64,000 nucleotides of DNA from Zhengitettix transpicula (lineage: Eukaryota; Arthropoda; Insecta; Orthoptera; Tetrigidae), in assembly GCA_037074705.1 (NCBI GenBank), contig CM073591.1, forward strand, positions 38,544,587 through 38,608,586. The letters run 5' to 3'. The position numbers were made by a program, and so were the translations under genes. This document shows, one piece after another, positions 35,560-47,620 of this stretch; position 1 is the first letter of the stretch, and every line of letters begins with the position of its first letter. The notes beneath the pieces are model-generated. The model ran no database searches. It was not told the origin of the DNA and worked only from the letters and a program-made list of their open reading frames with translations.

Positions 35560-36240
35560 ATCTAATTCAAATTAAAAAAAGAGAGTTTCAACGAGTCCAA
35601 GGCTCTTACATCCAAGTCAAGAGATGTGATTGTCGGCGAGCGACAAGACTGGGGTTCCGTTGAAGGCAAAATTTTCAGAATCCCCGTGCCACTGTAGAGA
35701 GACTCGAATTTCAAGTACGTCTGCGAATCGTTTGGTATATATTTTCTCCTCCACTTCTGCAGGTGCCTCGTATTTCTCTTCGGGCGATTATTAGCGTTTT
35801 TTCCAGGAGCCTGTCTGGCAGTTTTCTTTTCCTGGCGGAATGTCAGGGTCGTATTGAATGAAACAAGAGGCCCTAAAGAGCCCGTCGTGCAGCTATTAAA
35901 ACTGCATTGGCCGTGTTGATTACAGCCGGGGCGTGTAGTCCTCAAGACGACGACGACGACGACGACAAGGACAACAACGGGAATTAAATATTTCCTCGGC
36001 TCCTTGGGCTCTCTCCCTCCATCTTCGCACAGGCTAATTATTAGCGTGAGCCTGTTGAAAAGTGGCATCATTAGGAGCCCGGTGACAGAGTATGGACAGT
36101 TGTCGAGGAGGCCCACTACAAGTGGAGCACGCCCCGGGTAATTAGAGCTCGCGGTGTTAAGAATACGACACGCTAATGAGCCTATGTTACTAATGAGACG
36201 ACCCCACGCCACCCACGCACACGAGGCTTCCTCGCACTTG
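35560..36240. other. GC-rich island with repeated TAAT cores
   Basis: Contains GGCTAATTATTAGCGTGAGC, GGGTAATTAGAGCTCG, CACGCTAATGAGCC and TTACTAATGAGACG, each with a homeodomain-type TAAT core, along with a (GAC)7 tract. A 216-codon minus-strand frame spans it, but the frame runs through the GAC tract as poly-Val, shows no domain, and is best explained by low stop density. Strong candidate for conserved non-coding DNA. Confidence 0.4.
35946..35966. repeat. (GAC)7 tract
   Basis: Seven tandem GAC units. Confidence 0.9.
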
Positions 36241-36272
36241 GCCCACGAGAGCTATCCGATTCCTCGACTCCG

Positions 36273-36298
36273 CCCCCCCCCCATATCCCCCCCCCCCC
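36273..36298. repeat. C10-ATAT-C12 tract
   Basis: Two C homopolymers separated by ATAT; a likely sequencing-difficult tract. Confidence 0.9.
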
Positions 36299-38080
36299 AC
36301 CGGCAACACGCTCACCCAATAATCACTTCAATAATCACCTGCCACCACACACTGTGTGCAATGCCTTGCTATGTGTTACGGCTCAACATGCTCCGATACA
36401 TATGGAAGCACTTGCAATTCAGTGGAGCCTGGTGCGTACGTAAGTAGGATAATTATTGGATTGACGTTGAGGCAGTCTTAAACGCAAAAACTAATGGAGA
36501 AAATTAAATATACACCTGACACTTTTGAATGATATACTCCCAGAAATTTTTTTTTAAACGCCATTCACCATGAAACCTTAATCTTACAACTAATTTTAAG
36601 GCACTAGTCCGCCAATGTAACCGCTTTCATTTCCACTATTTTTCAGTCAAGTTTTAAAATACACTTCAGTGATGTAATAATATTCCATCTTCAGCATTGA
36701 TGTACACGTACAAAATGTCTGGAAAAGTTCCCGAAGTACACATCGACCCCACTGCAGCAACAAATGGAGAGAGGTAAAAGCAAGCAAAATCCACCAACAA
36801 ATCATTCAATTCTAATCGATAAAATGATACTTCAAAAACAACCGAAAGACTAGATAGTATTTTCAAAAATCAGAATAGAACACTATTAGAAGACACATCT
36901 TTGCATAATTAATAATAGTGCACCTATCTGCGATCTATGAAACACGCCAGTAACCATCAAACACACACCATAAGCAAATGTTATAAATACGAGCAAGAAA
37001 GAAAATATGGAGTCGGGTCAAAATGCGATGCGAAGTGGTCAACTACCCTCTAGTTGAAGTGGGGTTAGGCCGGAGCTCAGTTTAACGCGAATGTTTCTTA
37101 TGGCAACTGGGTAGTGTATAAATTATTCTGAATAAAATTGACGCAAGGAAATATATTGAGTTCAGTTAATTATATGGTGTACGTCAAATAACTTTTCCGT
37201 AAAAGTTATGATACATTAAGTACAGAGTGAAGTACGAAGTTCTTGCAGCTGACTGCATATCTAGTTCGTAAGAATATAATTCCTTGCTCCAAGAGTGAGT
37301 TCCCACTTGACGACAATACTCCCCTGCGTCTCTCCCTTCTCCTATTGCGCACTTAAAAATCGTGCTATTTCTCGGGACCAAAAAAATCTTCGAGGGTCTA
37401 AATTAAACTGAAAATCGAAGACTCATAATCGATTTATTGAATATTACTAATTTTTACGCTGAAATATAGGAAAATAATTCATTTATCAATAATATCAAGC
37501 ATTAATATGTACTACACAGCTGTAACCCGTAGGCCTTAATGACATCGCAGTTGATGCGACTCAAAATTTAAAAAAAATTGTAAACGTTTATGTAAAATTT
37601 GTATAGTTTTAAAGGCCTGTCGTTGATATACAACCCCCAATTACCTCCTCGTATCCCAGAACGCGATTATCTACTCATCCGAAGATATTAGCCTTTCGTT
37701 ACCTTTCTCGCTCGATTGACCTGATTCTTATTTTCCTCTATCTTTGCCTTTTTATACCATTAAAAATGTTCGCTTCCGAATCCAGAAAAGATCGAACCAG
37801 AGATAGCTTTCGTTTCCTCAGAAATTTTTTCCAACAACCCTGTATGTAACTCTCTCCATCCCTATCCGTTTGACATAAATCATAGCGAGATTTAAAATAA
37901 ACCTAAGAAAAGAAGTACGTATTAAAATACATTTGAATTATGTAAAATATCATACATATACATAATATTTATTATCTTTCAGAAAAATTGAATTTATATG
38001 AAATTGAAAAATATGACAATCTGTTATATAAATATGGTAGTAACATGAGATGTAACAGGACATCATTTAATGACTGAATC
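36299..38080. other. Mostly AT-rich, no gene seen
   Basis: The first 140 bases are still GC-richer. The patch at 37010-37110 (CCCTCTAGTTGAAGTGGGG) is unidentified. No gene was seen. Confidence 0.5.
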
Positions 38081-38084
38081 CGTG

Positions 38085-38440
38085 GAGAGAGAGATGAGGT
38101 AGGGAGCGTGTGTGGCGAGGTGAGGGGATAACGTATCCGTCATTCGCGAGACAGACGATGGGAAAGTTTGGGGGAGGATTGGATGATCGAGAGAAATTGT
38201 GTTACCTCGTGCCATTTATCTTTGGGAAGGCCATATTCCGCGCCATCTGCTATCGGGTCTCGAGACGTTTCCAATAAGAACCCACTGGGTGTGGGTATAT
38301 TTCTCACCTGCCTTCTATTTCCTCCGAACAAGGCAACTTACTCAATATTTCACGCAAGTGTATTACGTTCCTTCGCTCCACGCTACACCTCACTTCATCT
38401 CTCGTGTGTTCATTTTCCGGGACTTCGATTGACAATCAAT
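38085..38440. other. GC-richer island
   Basis: GC-richer than the flanks, with frames open on both strands (151 plus, 63 minus codons) and no domain. Candidate non-coding element. Confidence 0.3.
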
Positions 38441-38689
38441 CCAAACACAAGTACGATTTCTCCCGAACGCAGTAATTATTTCCACTGCGTGCGATATTTT
38501 AATACTAACGTGGAACATTACAAAGTTAACGTTAGGCAAAATAATATTCTCAGTATAAAATTGTTCAACCTTATAAATATATTGAAAAACCTTATTCGCA
38601 ATACTAAATATTACGAAAACTGAATATTAATATTTAGAAAGATTTATTTCATTTGTCCTTTTGCTAAGAAGTAGGGCGAGTCAAAGCGC

Positions 38690-38995
38690 TATTATTTGCA
38701 TAGATAATAAACTAAACAAATTAATTACATAAAAATAAAAATACTTCAATGAGGAAGAAAGAAAAAACATAAAATGAGAAGAATACACAAACATAAAATA
38801 TTTTTATGATGAAATAAAAATAATAATATATACATAAAAGTGAGAAAATAAATAATGTAGCATTTATAAACAGAAAAAAATTACCGTAAGAAAATATTTA
38901 AATTAATACATAAACAACAATATAAAAACCGCTACATAAATGTGGAAAACTTAAAAATATACATACAAGTATATATAGATGAAAAAAAAATTTGC
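38690..38995. other. A-rich strand-asymmetric tract
   Basis: About 300 bases with the plus strand dominated by A and A/G words such as GAAAGAAAAAACATAAAATG. It may be low-complexity sequence or an eroded retroposon tail. Confidence 0.45.
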
Positions 38996-40255
38996 GTATT
39001 TGGAAATTTGATATCTTTTATTATTCTTATTATTATTATAACTACAAGCAATTCATCCGGGCAAGTTTAGCTCTCGATTATAAATCACTGAATTCACTCA
39101 TTTACCAACTGTTACTAGTTCGAAGGATCTCGTCCTCATCTAAGTAGTGATGCGTTGGCTTTAGGTGAATTATGAAAGAAATAAAATTACTTAAGCTCAA
39201 TTATGTACTGAAATCTTTTTATTGAAAGCACTTATGTGACGAGTGATAATCTCAATCAACTGTTATTTACAAATTAGCAAATTAATTAATTAATAAGTAT
39301 GCACCACACAATAATATTACTAAATATAATAGTTGAAGGCTTTCGAAACAATATACTGAAAAAAAAGTTCCTCATATGAATGCATCGTTGAGGATAAATG
39401 CTTGTAAAGACCGAATGGTTGGCATAAGTAACAAATATCTGGATCATTGAGATATTTGTGGACTCAGATAACCAATATCAGTTTGATTGTCTGAATTGGA
39501 AGTATATGAATGTTGTAATTTATTTAAAAATGAAATATTCAATAAATGGGAGGTAGGGAGAAAATATTATTCGTAAAGACAAAAAGAAACCAACTAAATA
39601 CTTATTGCAGTTTTATAGTGAAAAAACAAAAAATCTCAGAATAGAATCAATTTTTTCATAATTCATTACATTTCCTAAACGTTCTTCTGCTACCAACTTA
39701 AACATTTCAAATTAATATATATAACAATTTGTATCGGAGTTGAAGAATGTTGGGCCTTGAAATAAATCAGTTAATTTAGAACTGCCGGGTTAGACGAAAT
39801 GGTTTAAACTTTCTGTCTCTCTCAACTGAAGGATAATACCACCGTAAACATCAATTAAGGGATAAGTTACACAAACAATATATTGTTTTTTATTTTTCTT
39901 AGTATGGCGAAGAATAAGTAAGATGTATTTCAAATTGAGACAATTTGTATTCATGTCCATTTAGTAAGAGTAATTGTCTTGGATTAAGTGTTCGGGAGTT
40001 ACCAGTTATAATATTTGTAGCTCCATTATATTTCTGACTTGGTTACATAGCGGGATATCGCGAGACAACGCGAAACTTCGTGGTACGACGCCCGCATCTC
40101 ATCAACTGAATATTATGTCTGTTTCATATCAGAAACAGATGTTAATATAATTATAAAGATAAATTAATTGATGCCACGCAACAAGTGCAACAGATTTTTC
40201 AAGAAATTGTTAAAACTCCATTTGATATACTTTATTTTTGCTTCAGTATAAGACT
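38996..40255. other. AT-rich stretch, no gene seen
   Basis: Nothing was recognised. Confidence 0.55.
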
Positions 40256-40281
40256 CATAGTTAGGTCTTGTTAAGTGCGTT

Positions 40282-40299
40282 ATGTGTGTGTGTGTGTGT
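40282..40299. repeat. (TG)n tract
   Basis: Alternating TG for about 18 bases at the start of a GC-richer patch (40260-40600). Confidence 0.85.
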
Positions 40300-40600
40300 C
40301 GAAGAAGAAGAGCACTCAATCGACAACAAAGCACGCTTGTTTCCCTCTCCCTCTCTCAAACTCACCCCCTTGATATCTATAGGCAACGCGGACGAAAAGA
40401 AATTATTCCCCGTCGATATTTTATCTGTCACAAAAACAATGGCGCGTTCATCCTTGGGTCTCCCCACCCTCGCGATGACAAGTATTGTGCAGGCGATAAC
40501 TAATAAATAACCAATGCTACTGTCGTGCTCTCTCCCCTTCTCTCTATCCCAAGAGCACGTAATTCATCAGCGGCTTCGGCCATCTTACCACCCTGTGGTG
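40300..40600. other. GC-richer patch
   Basis: Overlapping 68-80 codon frames on both strands, none with a domain. GGCTTCGGCCATCTTACC near 40572 carries a GCCAT core. Confidence 0.3.
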
Positions 40601-41190
40601 CTACTCACTAATGTCAGAACAAAAAGAAACAGAAAACAACGAGCGCGCTAATAGAATTCAATATCGGGTAACAACAAATAATTACTAGCAAGCCATCAGG
40701 TGAACTTTACAACAGCGGTCATTAGATATCACGAACAAAACACACAATTTAAGTTCGAGTACAGGGAACTTGTTTTTACTAATTACGAACATCTTTCTAT
40801 TTATTGATTATCATAAACTCAAGATTCCATAATTTGAAAATATGAAATTTACATATTTCTTTATTATGTATTATTTTACTCTGATAAATCGCGTTTTTTA
40901 AATAATACAGACTCATTTTAATCTCTTGCTCTGTTCCACATTTGGCGTTATGTATTCGTAAATCTTCATGAGTCTGGTATCATCTTGGCTTCTACTTTCA
41001 TTTGAAACAGTTTGCTGGTGTACGAAAGTCCTCCAAACTAATCCTTTAATACGCAAAAATTTCAGGATTTCACAAGCTATCTCGAAAATATTCGTGGAAT
41101 CTACTTTATGATTTTATAGCGAACTTGGAACACGTAACTGTCCTGTTGACCAAGTGTTAACCGACATCTTTCTCACATGAGATAAAAGAA
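40601..41190. other. AT-rich stretch, no gene seen
   Basis: Nothing was recognised. Confidence 0.5.
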
Positions 41191-41195
41191 GAAGA

Positions 41196-41675
41196 AGGTA
41201 CAGACGGGCTATATATATGGTCCACATAGTGGATAGGAAAGGGACTGAAAGGGGGGATGCAAAAAGGCAGGGCAAGGTAACCAAAAGGTAAGTAGGGCCA
41301 CCCGGGCCATATTTTAAGGATCCTACCCGGCAATTCACCTAAAAGTGATGCAGGGAAAACCCTAGAAAAACGTGCATCAGGTAGGTCGAGCAATTGGTAC
41401 TTGTCTCACGCCTTTCCGATGGCGGGAGAGGGGTTTGCTGTGGGGACGCAGCATTCCCCTCTTCGTGCCTTGACCGGTTTAGGAGGCAGCTGGCCGACTA
41501 TTCCAATAGGAATACGTATACCCAAGCTCTACGACCCCGGAACATACAAAAAACTGGCCGAGGTACCTTGGCGTGTGGGAACCTAAGTTCAAAAAAACCA
41601 GAGAGATAGAAGGCATCCCCAAAGGCAGCCTCCTACCAGAGCTCTCTGGGAAGGTTCACCTGCGAGAGAATAGCT
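41196..41675 (-). mobile_element. Family B retroposon, near-full copy
   Basis: Reverse-complement copy of the 30.2-30.8 kb unit. Segments in order: GGGGGGATGCAAAAAGGCAG, GATCCTACCCGGCAATTCAC, GATGCAGGGAAAACCCTAG, GCGGGAGAGGGGTTTGCTGT, GGAGGCAGCTGGCCGACTAT, GACCCCGGAACATAC, GGCATCCCCAAAGGCAGCC and GGTTCACCTGCGAGAGAA. The A-tail end has diverged. It is non-coding; frames of up to 78 codons are not shared with the other copies. Confidence 0.7.
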
Positions 41676-41920
41676 CTCTTAGGCATCCTTAATCTTTCAC
41701 AGAACTTATTTTGTAAGTTTATTCGTCAGCTATTCATTCCGGCATTGGGAGTTTGTACCTGAATGTCCGTCTTGTATTTGTTTATCCGTCGTAAAAATTC
41801 CATTTGTCATTTTTTAGCCAAAATTTCAGAAGTGTTCAGGCCAATATATTCACCTTGATAAGAAAAGAATATATTCTGTCAATAGAGCTCAGCTCCCAAA
41901 ACTAAGATATTGAATTAACA

Positions 41921-42070
41921 GATTAGGATAGAAAAATCGCGACCGGACCGGGAATCCAACACAGGACCTCTGAATCGTACTGGGTCAACTCCCTGACTTA
42001 CGCTAGTAGCCTAATGATAGTTCAACCGGTGATCAAGGATTCGAATCTAGGTCCTCTCTAGATCCTAATC
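41921..42070. mobile_element. tRNA-like foldback element (family C)
   Basis: The ends pair: GATTAGGATAGA at the left with TCTAGATCCTAATC at the right. The left arm continues CCGGACCGGGAATCCAACAC and AGGACCTC, a reversed B-box region. The right arm carries GGATTCGAATCTAGGTCCTC. More diverged than the 24.9 kb copy; no cloverleaf can be drawn. Confidence 0.5.
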
Positions 42071-44330
42071 TATTATTTGGTTGTTTAAAATGTTACATTC
42101 GAAAAAATTGGATAATTTATTTTGTCACTAAAAATAGTAATTTTAGATCATTAAATATTTATTCTATCAGTTATGTACGAATAATAATAAATAAAATAAT
42201 ATTCAAAATTATTTAATTCTCAATGAGGAAATTATATTTTTCAGAATTTTGAGAAAATTATGATCATACCTTATTGTTTTCGAAGGAATCAGCAAGCAGT
42301 TATTCTTTATATTTAATAGAGAAAGGACATAGACGTCAGCTATCAGTAAATGCATGGAAAAATCGTCGAAAAAAAAAAGAAAATGTAGCTGTTCAACCAT
42401 TTTTTTGTATTACCGATTCAATTCAATTTTAACTATACAACACCAGAGAAATTACGTGATTTTGGAAATTTTTGTCGAGCATTTTCAGCGTTCACATTCT
42501 GCCATATTTTTTAACTCCTAACCGATGTTTTCGTTGATATATCTTTCTCATACAGCACCTGCGTCCTTCGGAAACCGCTTTCGAAGACGCACCCCGACGC
42601 ATATATAAAGGCATACGTATATATATCTCACTCACTTGCTCGCATTCTTTATTACCGTAGACATGAACGCCCGCCTCGAGGAAAACCTCCCACACCCTTA
42701 AAGTATCCGCTGAATGGAGCGCGAAGGGAATACGGTAATACCATCCATCCAAGTCGTAAAAAACATCGAAGAGGTAATGGAGCTGACAATGATGACATTC
42801 TTTTATGCGCACAAATATATATATATATATAGATAGATAGATAGATTCTAAGTTTTGCAGTTTAGATTATCATATTTTCATAAAATGTACTGTTTTTAAA
42901 CATTCCATTGCTAATATTTGATGATTATATTGTCATATTTTTTGGAAAGAAGGGGGATGTTTGGTAAATATTTTACAAGGCACTACACCCTGACAATTTC
43001 GTCTTTAAAATAATCAAAAAATAGGCTCAAATTCTGATTATTGTAAAACGTTGAATGGCAAAACAACTAAACATAATAATTATTCTTTGCCTGATACGTT
43101 AAAGTAGTGATGTAAGGTGAGAGGACAGAATTCTATTAGAGAAATCTATTAGCGTTAATGTAATTATATTTGCTTCAGGTAACTTGAAGGAAACACGAGT
43201 AATATAACATATTACATATTGTCATTCACTACATGACTGAAAATACGAGTAATTGTAGAAATCCAAAGTTCTGAGAAACTATTCGTGCAAGACGTTAATG
43301 ATGACGGCAATTGTCTAACAAACCTATATAAGAATTTGGAAGATCTGAATATATAAAACTGAACCACCTGACTTAAAAAATAATATATGATGCACGACTA
43401 TTGTGATCGGATTATTGCCAATTATAAACATTTGATATTGAAATGTTGAAAGTAGACAGATCCCATCATCTGAAAACGGGTGTAATGGAGACTTTTTAAG
43501 TATAAGTGGCCATGAATAAATGTAAACATTCGGTTTATGTTACATTACATATTTACTAAAGACATACGGATTTATAGCAGGATTTAGAAATTCTGTTAGC
43601 AATGTATAAATATAGGAATTCAATGGAATTTACGGCAATGGGATTCGAGTTATAATTTCCTTTAATAAAATCACTTTATTAATAGCTAAAAAAATATTAT
43701 TGAATGTTTTTTTTACAAAGAAAATTTTGAAACATGTGATTACTAATTTTAAGTTTCAATCTTGTTTTGCTGATAATCTCAATTTCTGCTCTGTCAGGCA
43801 TAAGCACTGATGCGTGTTTGCATGCGGATTAACGCGAACCGGACTCATTCCGATGATTTTAAATACCTAGGAAAGTGATCGCGTTGTCATGTGTTTATGA
43901 CATCACTATATTGTTCAGAGGGTCTTGTAAATGGGTCTGCTGTCCCTCGAAAACTAACATTCAAAGAACAATTCCACCCACATTATCTTTCAAAATATTC
44001 CGTGCTACATACTCTTTAGTTTTCCCATTTTATATCCTTTTGAATAGAGTCAATGACGGCAGTTTTCCAGACAGTATTTTGACAATCATTGCAATATCGC
44101 ATGAACTCGAACGTCTTTGTGGGCCACGTATTCGCAAGTCCCCGACGAATTTCACAAACCGTCTAGCAGCTGCTGTTTGTGTTTTGAAACTGACCATTGA
44201 AAGTGATAATAATCGTCTGCATAGCGTGAACAATTTAAATTAACATTTTGTTCCAAATTTAAACTTTCAATGATTATTACGTGACCAAATGAAATTGTAC
44301 GAATGAAGAGTACAATATTAAGCGCTTTAT
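42071..44330. other. AT-rich stretch, no confirmed gene
   Basis: A GC-richer patch at 42540-42800 contains a TATA-box-like TATATAAAGG (42602-42611) but no supported transcript. A 122-codon frame at 43875-44243 has no domain. The rest is AT-rich. Confidence 0.45.
42815..42846. repeat. (AT)n(AGAT)n compound microsatellite
   Basis: About eight AT units followed by four AGAT units. Confidence 0.9.
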
Positions 44331-44334
44331 TTAT

Positions 44335-44940
44335 ATACTAGCTGGGTGCCCGGCGTTGCTCGTGTACTTATTTATATAAACTCGAAAAAGTATTTAATTG
44401 AATACTTAAATATATTCCTTGAGTATTTCAGGATATAATTGTCACTCAGTCTTCATACATTACGAAATATTACATTGATGAAATTGTTAGCTAGACTCAC
44501 AACTAATATAGTGCGAAAATTAACTTACATTTTCCGCAAGGATGGTAAAGTAATTCGTATTCTTCTTTATTATCATTCGATGGAGTATTGCTGTATAAAA
44601 TTATATTTTTTATTTAAAGAAAATATTTCTTCTTTATTTCATTCCTGATAAAGGAGAATTTCCTTTGTTCGTTGCGTAGTAACGTCTTTCTCTCGCGTGA
44701 CGTCATTGTCTCTTGGCGCGCAGTAATTTAACATTTAATGATAATGGTTTTGAATTATAATTCTTTCCACATATATGCTAGGTGTTTCTCACCCCCACAG
44801 TACCGGTTCTCGATTTTGGCAGAATACGTATAACAATTTTTGTTGCATTCTGTCCACGCGATAAAATTTGTATAAAGAACAACGTAAATACATACATACA
44901 TACATACAAATATACATCCTTTTTTATTATATAGAAGATA
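44335..44940 (+). mobile_element. Unclassified CTAGCTGGGTGCCCGGC-type repeat
   Basis: Opens TATACTAGCTGGGTGCCCGG, a start I recognise from a widespread arthropod interspersed repeat. It ends with a CATA microsatellite and CCTTTTTTATTATATAGAAG, the usual kind of end for that repeat. The interior holds GTGACGTCATTG, a full CRE palindrome (44698-44705). No coding capacity. The class is uncertain (RTE-, Penelope- or SINE-like). Boundaries are approximate. Confidence 0.45.
44888..44908. repeat. (CATA)n tract
   Basis: About five tandem CATA units near the 3' end of the repeat above. Confidence 0.85.
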
Positions 44941-45725
44941 AGTTACTAAATATAGACAATGTTTCAAACATAGAATCGAAGTTATAAGAACTCTAGACTG
45001 AGTTGGTATAGTTGTTATCGCCAATTGCCTAATGCATTATAGCTTGATAACTTTCCTTTTAGACACGTCCCTTATACGACTGGAGTAGTGTCCCCTCCCC
45101 CCAGAGCGATCCGCCATCACATCGCTTGTAGTTACTTGTGTCATCTTTCCTGCGTTGATTGATCTCCCTTGTTCAACTCTTCCTCTCTACGAGGGGGGGT
45201 GCATCCACTACACGTGTTAAGCAAACCCACCAACATACGCTCAACACAAGTGATTAAAACCAAACAAAGACAGATACTTACTAAACGGGACACAGACTCT
45301 GTATGAAACTCACCAGGACTATCTTACACGACGTTAAAACAAGCATGTCTAGTGTAAACTTGAATTTATTATTGTTATCGATATAAACATTTCCCAACTG
45401 ACCAGAAGAATAAAATCTGGCTATTTGGATCTCTGGACGGAGTTGAATAAGTTTTTAATGTGTGGTCCACAATCGTCCATACTTAACCGTAGCCGAATAT
45501 CAAATTCTACTATTAATTCCTCTGATGATGATAATTGCATAAATTTAACTCGTGAAATGCTTTGAAACGTGGAATAAACAGAAACATTGGAGAGACACTG
45601 CTTGAAGGACACCACGATAAATGTTTTAAACATGTTTAACATTAGTTCGCGGAATTAACGGTCACACTTCTGATCCATGCGAGTTTAAATTGTATATTAA
45701 CCAATCGGCGTTGTTGTTACACCCT
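44941..45725. other. Mixed sequence, no gene seen
   Basis: A GC-richer patch at 45060-45250 is unidentified. A 73-codon minus-strand frame at 45421-45642 has no domain. Confidence 0.45.
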
Positions 45726-45730
45726 ATGTA

Positions 45731-46373
45731 CCGAATTCTCAACATTTTTCATCACCGACACCCTTGAAAATTTGTCTTTAATACATAATCGAATTTTTAT
45801 TTTATAAAGCAAAAACAAAAAAATTAATATGATGGTTATGTAATATGCTTTACCATAATACTTTTTATATTGGATGTAAAATTAGTTAATAATAATCGTA
45901 TATGACTACATTCTATATTTAATCTATTTATAGTTTTGCAAAATAAATTGTTAACGTGACTAAATTCTGCGTCGACCAAACAACGAGAGAAAACTAAAAA
46001 TAATGGTTCAGTGATACGGGTTAACTTACATAATTTTAGCAAATATCTTTACAAATCCTAACATAACCACTTGTCTGAAAATCGATTTTATCTTCCAAAT
46101 TCCTCCTACGGCGACATTGGGCGCATATAAAATAGAGTCATGTAATTGGGCTTTAAATGCGGATAACACATGACCCTCTGATATCTACGTATATTATATT
46201 AATACATATTAAAACATATATTGTTATCAAATAATTTCATCCCGTAAAAATTTAAGGAAATTTTAAAATAGAAAAAACTTATCTTCGACCCGCAATAGAC
46301 CTCTGGAATGCTACGGACCCTTTTCAATCTTTCATAGACCCCCCAAGGGATCCACGTGGAAAACATAATTCAA
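45731..46373. mobile_element. hAT-like non-autonomous element, relic
   Basis: The left end, CCGAATTCTCAACATTTTTC followed by ATCACCGACACCCTTGAAAA, matches the common hAT start (GGTTCTCAACCTTTTTCAT..CGACACCC). The right side reads TCATAGACCCCCCAAGGGAT and CCACGTGG, the typical hAT 3' subterminal region, but the final inverted repeat is lost. The interior is AT-rich and non-coding. Confidence 0.5.
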
Positions 46374-46830
46374 ACATAATATACAAATTTATGTAGTCAG
46401 ATCACAAGTGACAAGTACTAGCGCTACAGCCGTAACGACATTCATATTGTAATAATGCAATGTGAAACAATGCGGGACAACGTATTGTTGACGAGCCATT
46501 GTTGTAACGTTAACTTTGTTCCTGTTTGCTCGAGTAATTTGGAAAACGATCAAGTTTGAATCTCAATTTGCCCAGTTCTAAACTAACCTGTTTTAATTTC
46601 GATTCGTAACCTTCTAAAAAAGAGCATTTTTTATAAGGACTGAAAATGTAGAGATAAATTTTGAAGAGTCTTAAAACTGGTTATTTATTTGATTAATTTT
46701 TGCATTACATTAGCGTCCAAAATTGTTTTATTTTCGAACGTTCGAATCAATTCAACATAGTTTTTCGTTGTTAATATCTTAATCATTTTAAAATAAATGC
46801 TAAGTAATGAAAAAAATTACATTGGAATGA
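46374..46830. other. AT-rich stretch, no gene seen
   Basis: Nothing was recognised. Confidence 0.5.
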
Positions 46831-46835
46831 AAATT

Positions 46836-47013
46836 AATAATACGAAACATAACCAAATACAGACAAAGCTTTTGAGTTGTCAACTGACGAGTGCAGTTGT
46901 GTCGCTCTAGGATCATCTTAGCACCTGAAGAAAAAGGCAAGGATCCCATAAACTTTGTGTGCTATTTATATTATCACTTATTTTGTCTGTATTTGGCTAT
47001 ATTTCATATTATT
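46836..47013 (+). mobile_element. Family A copy with terminal inverted repeats
   Basis: The left end AATAATACGAAACATAACC continues into CAAATACAGACAAA and then jumps directly to TTGTCAACTGACGAGTGCAG, GTCGCTCTAGGATCATCTTA, CACCTGAAGAAAAAGGCAAG and AACTTTGTGTG, and ends TTTTGTCTGTATTTGGCTAT. It is like the right half of the 35.2 kb hairpin with only a short left terminus. Confidence 0.65.
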
Positions 47014-47556
47014 AAATTCTAAGTAAATTAAACTATAAATTGAGTGCAATACAATTAAAAGTTAACTGCAGTATTTTTTAAAAAAGAGTTTTCAGAACCT
47101 ACAGATCTACGTCAATGGCAAGAAAAAATGTACCTAGCTTTGAAAATCTTCAGACGTGTACCCAGATTTAAAGATCTTGGTTTATTATTATTATTAATTA
47201 TTAGCGGCTATCATGTCATACATTTGGTAATGTTTTACTCTTCTTTAAGATGAATTCTTATTTTCCATATTATCTGACACACACTATAAATCTTCATATA
47301 CTGTATGCACAGGATATGGATTTTTTCTCTAGATTTTGCTTTCATTTCTGTCTTACACATCTTCACTTCACTTTCCATAGCAAAAAAGTTACAGGTCTGC
47401 ATTTATTTTCTTGTTGCCTAGCAACTATTTTCTCATTGAGTCTCTCTGTTTTAACTGACTTCGTTATCTTTCCAGCCCATCATTTAAAATATTCAAAACA
47501 TTTAATTAGTATTCAGAATTAATAAGTAGGACATTACTGCTTTAATATCGTAATTA
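47014..47556. other. AT-rich stretch, no gene seen
   Basis: A 90-codon plus-strand frame has no domain. Nothing else was recognised. Confidence 0.5.
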
Positions 47557-47620
47557 ATAACAAGAAACATAGCCAAATACAGACAAAATAATGATAATAT
47601 AAATACCACACAATCTGTAA
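47557..47620 (-). repeat. Family A terminal fragment
   Basis: AATAACAAGAAACATAGCC, CAAATACAGACAAAATAATG and AAATACCACACAATCTG: the left terminus only. Confidence 0.6.

Noticed and set aside
35562..36212. 216-codon minus-strand open frame as a gene
   Set aside because: The translation runs through the GAC tract as a Val run. There is no domain, and the DNA looks like a motif-rich non-coding island.
43800..43895. Short peptide ending SDDFKYLGK, like the RT thumb motif (DDFKYLG)
   Set aside because: Only about seven residues match. The next codon is a stop, and the sequence on either side does not continue as RT in any frame I read.
45421..45642. 73-codon minus-strand frame as a transposon protein fragment
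   Set aside because: I could not match it to RT, transposase or GIY-YIG motifs. The length is within chance expectation.
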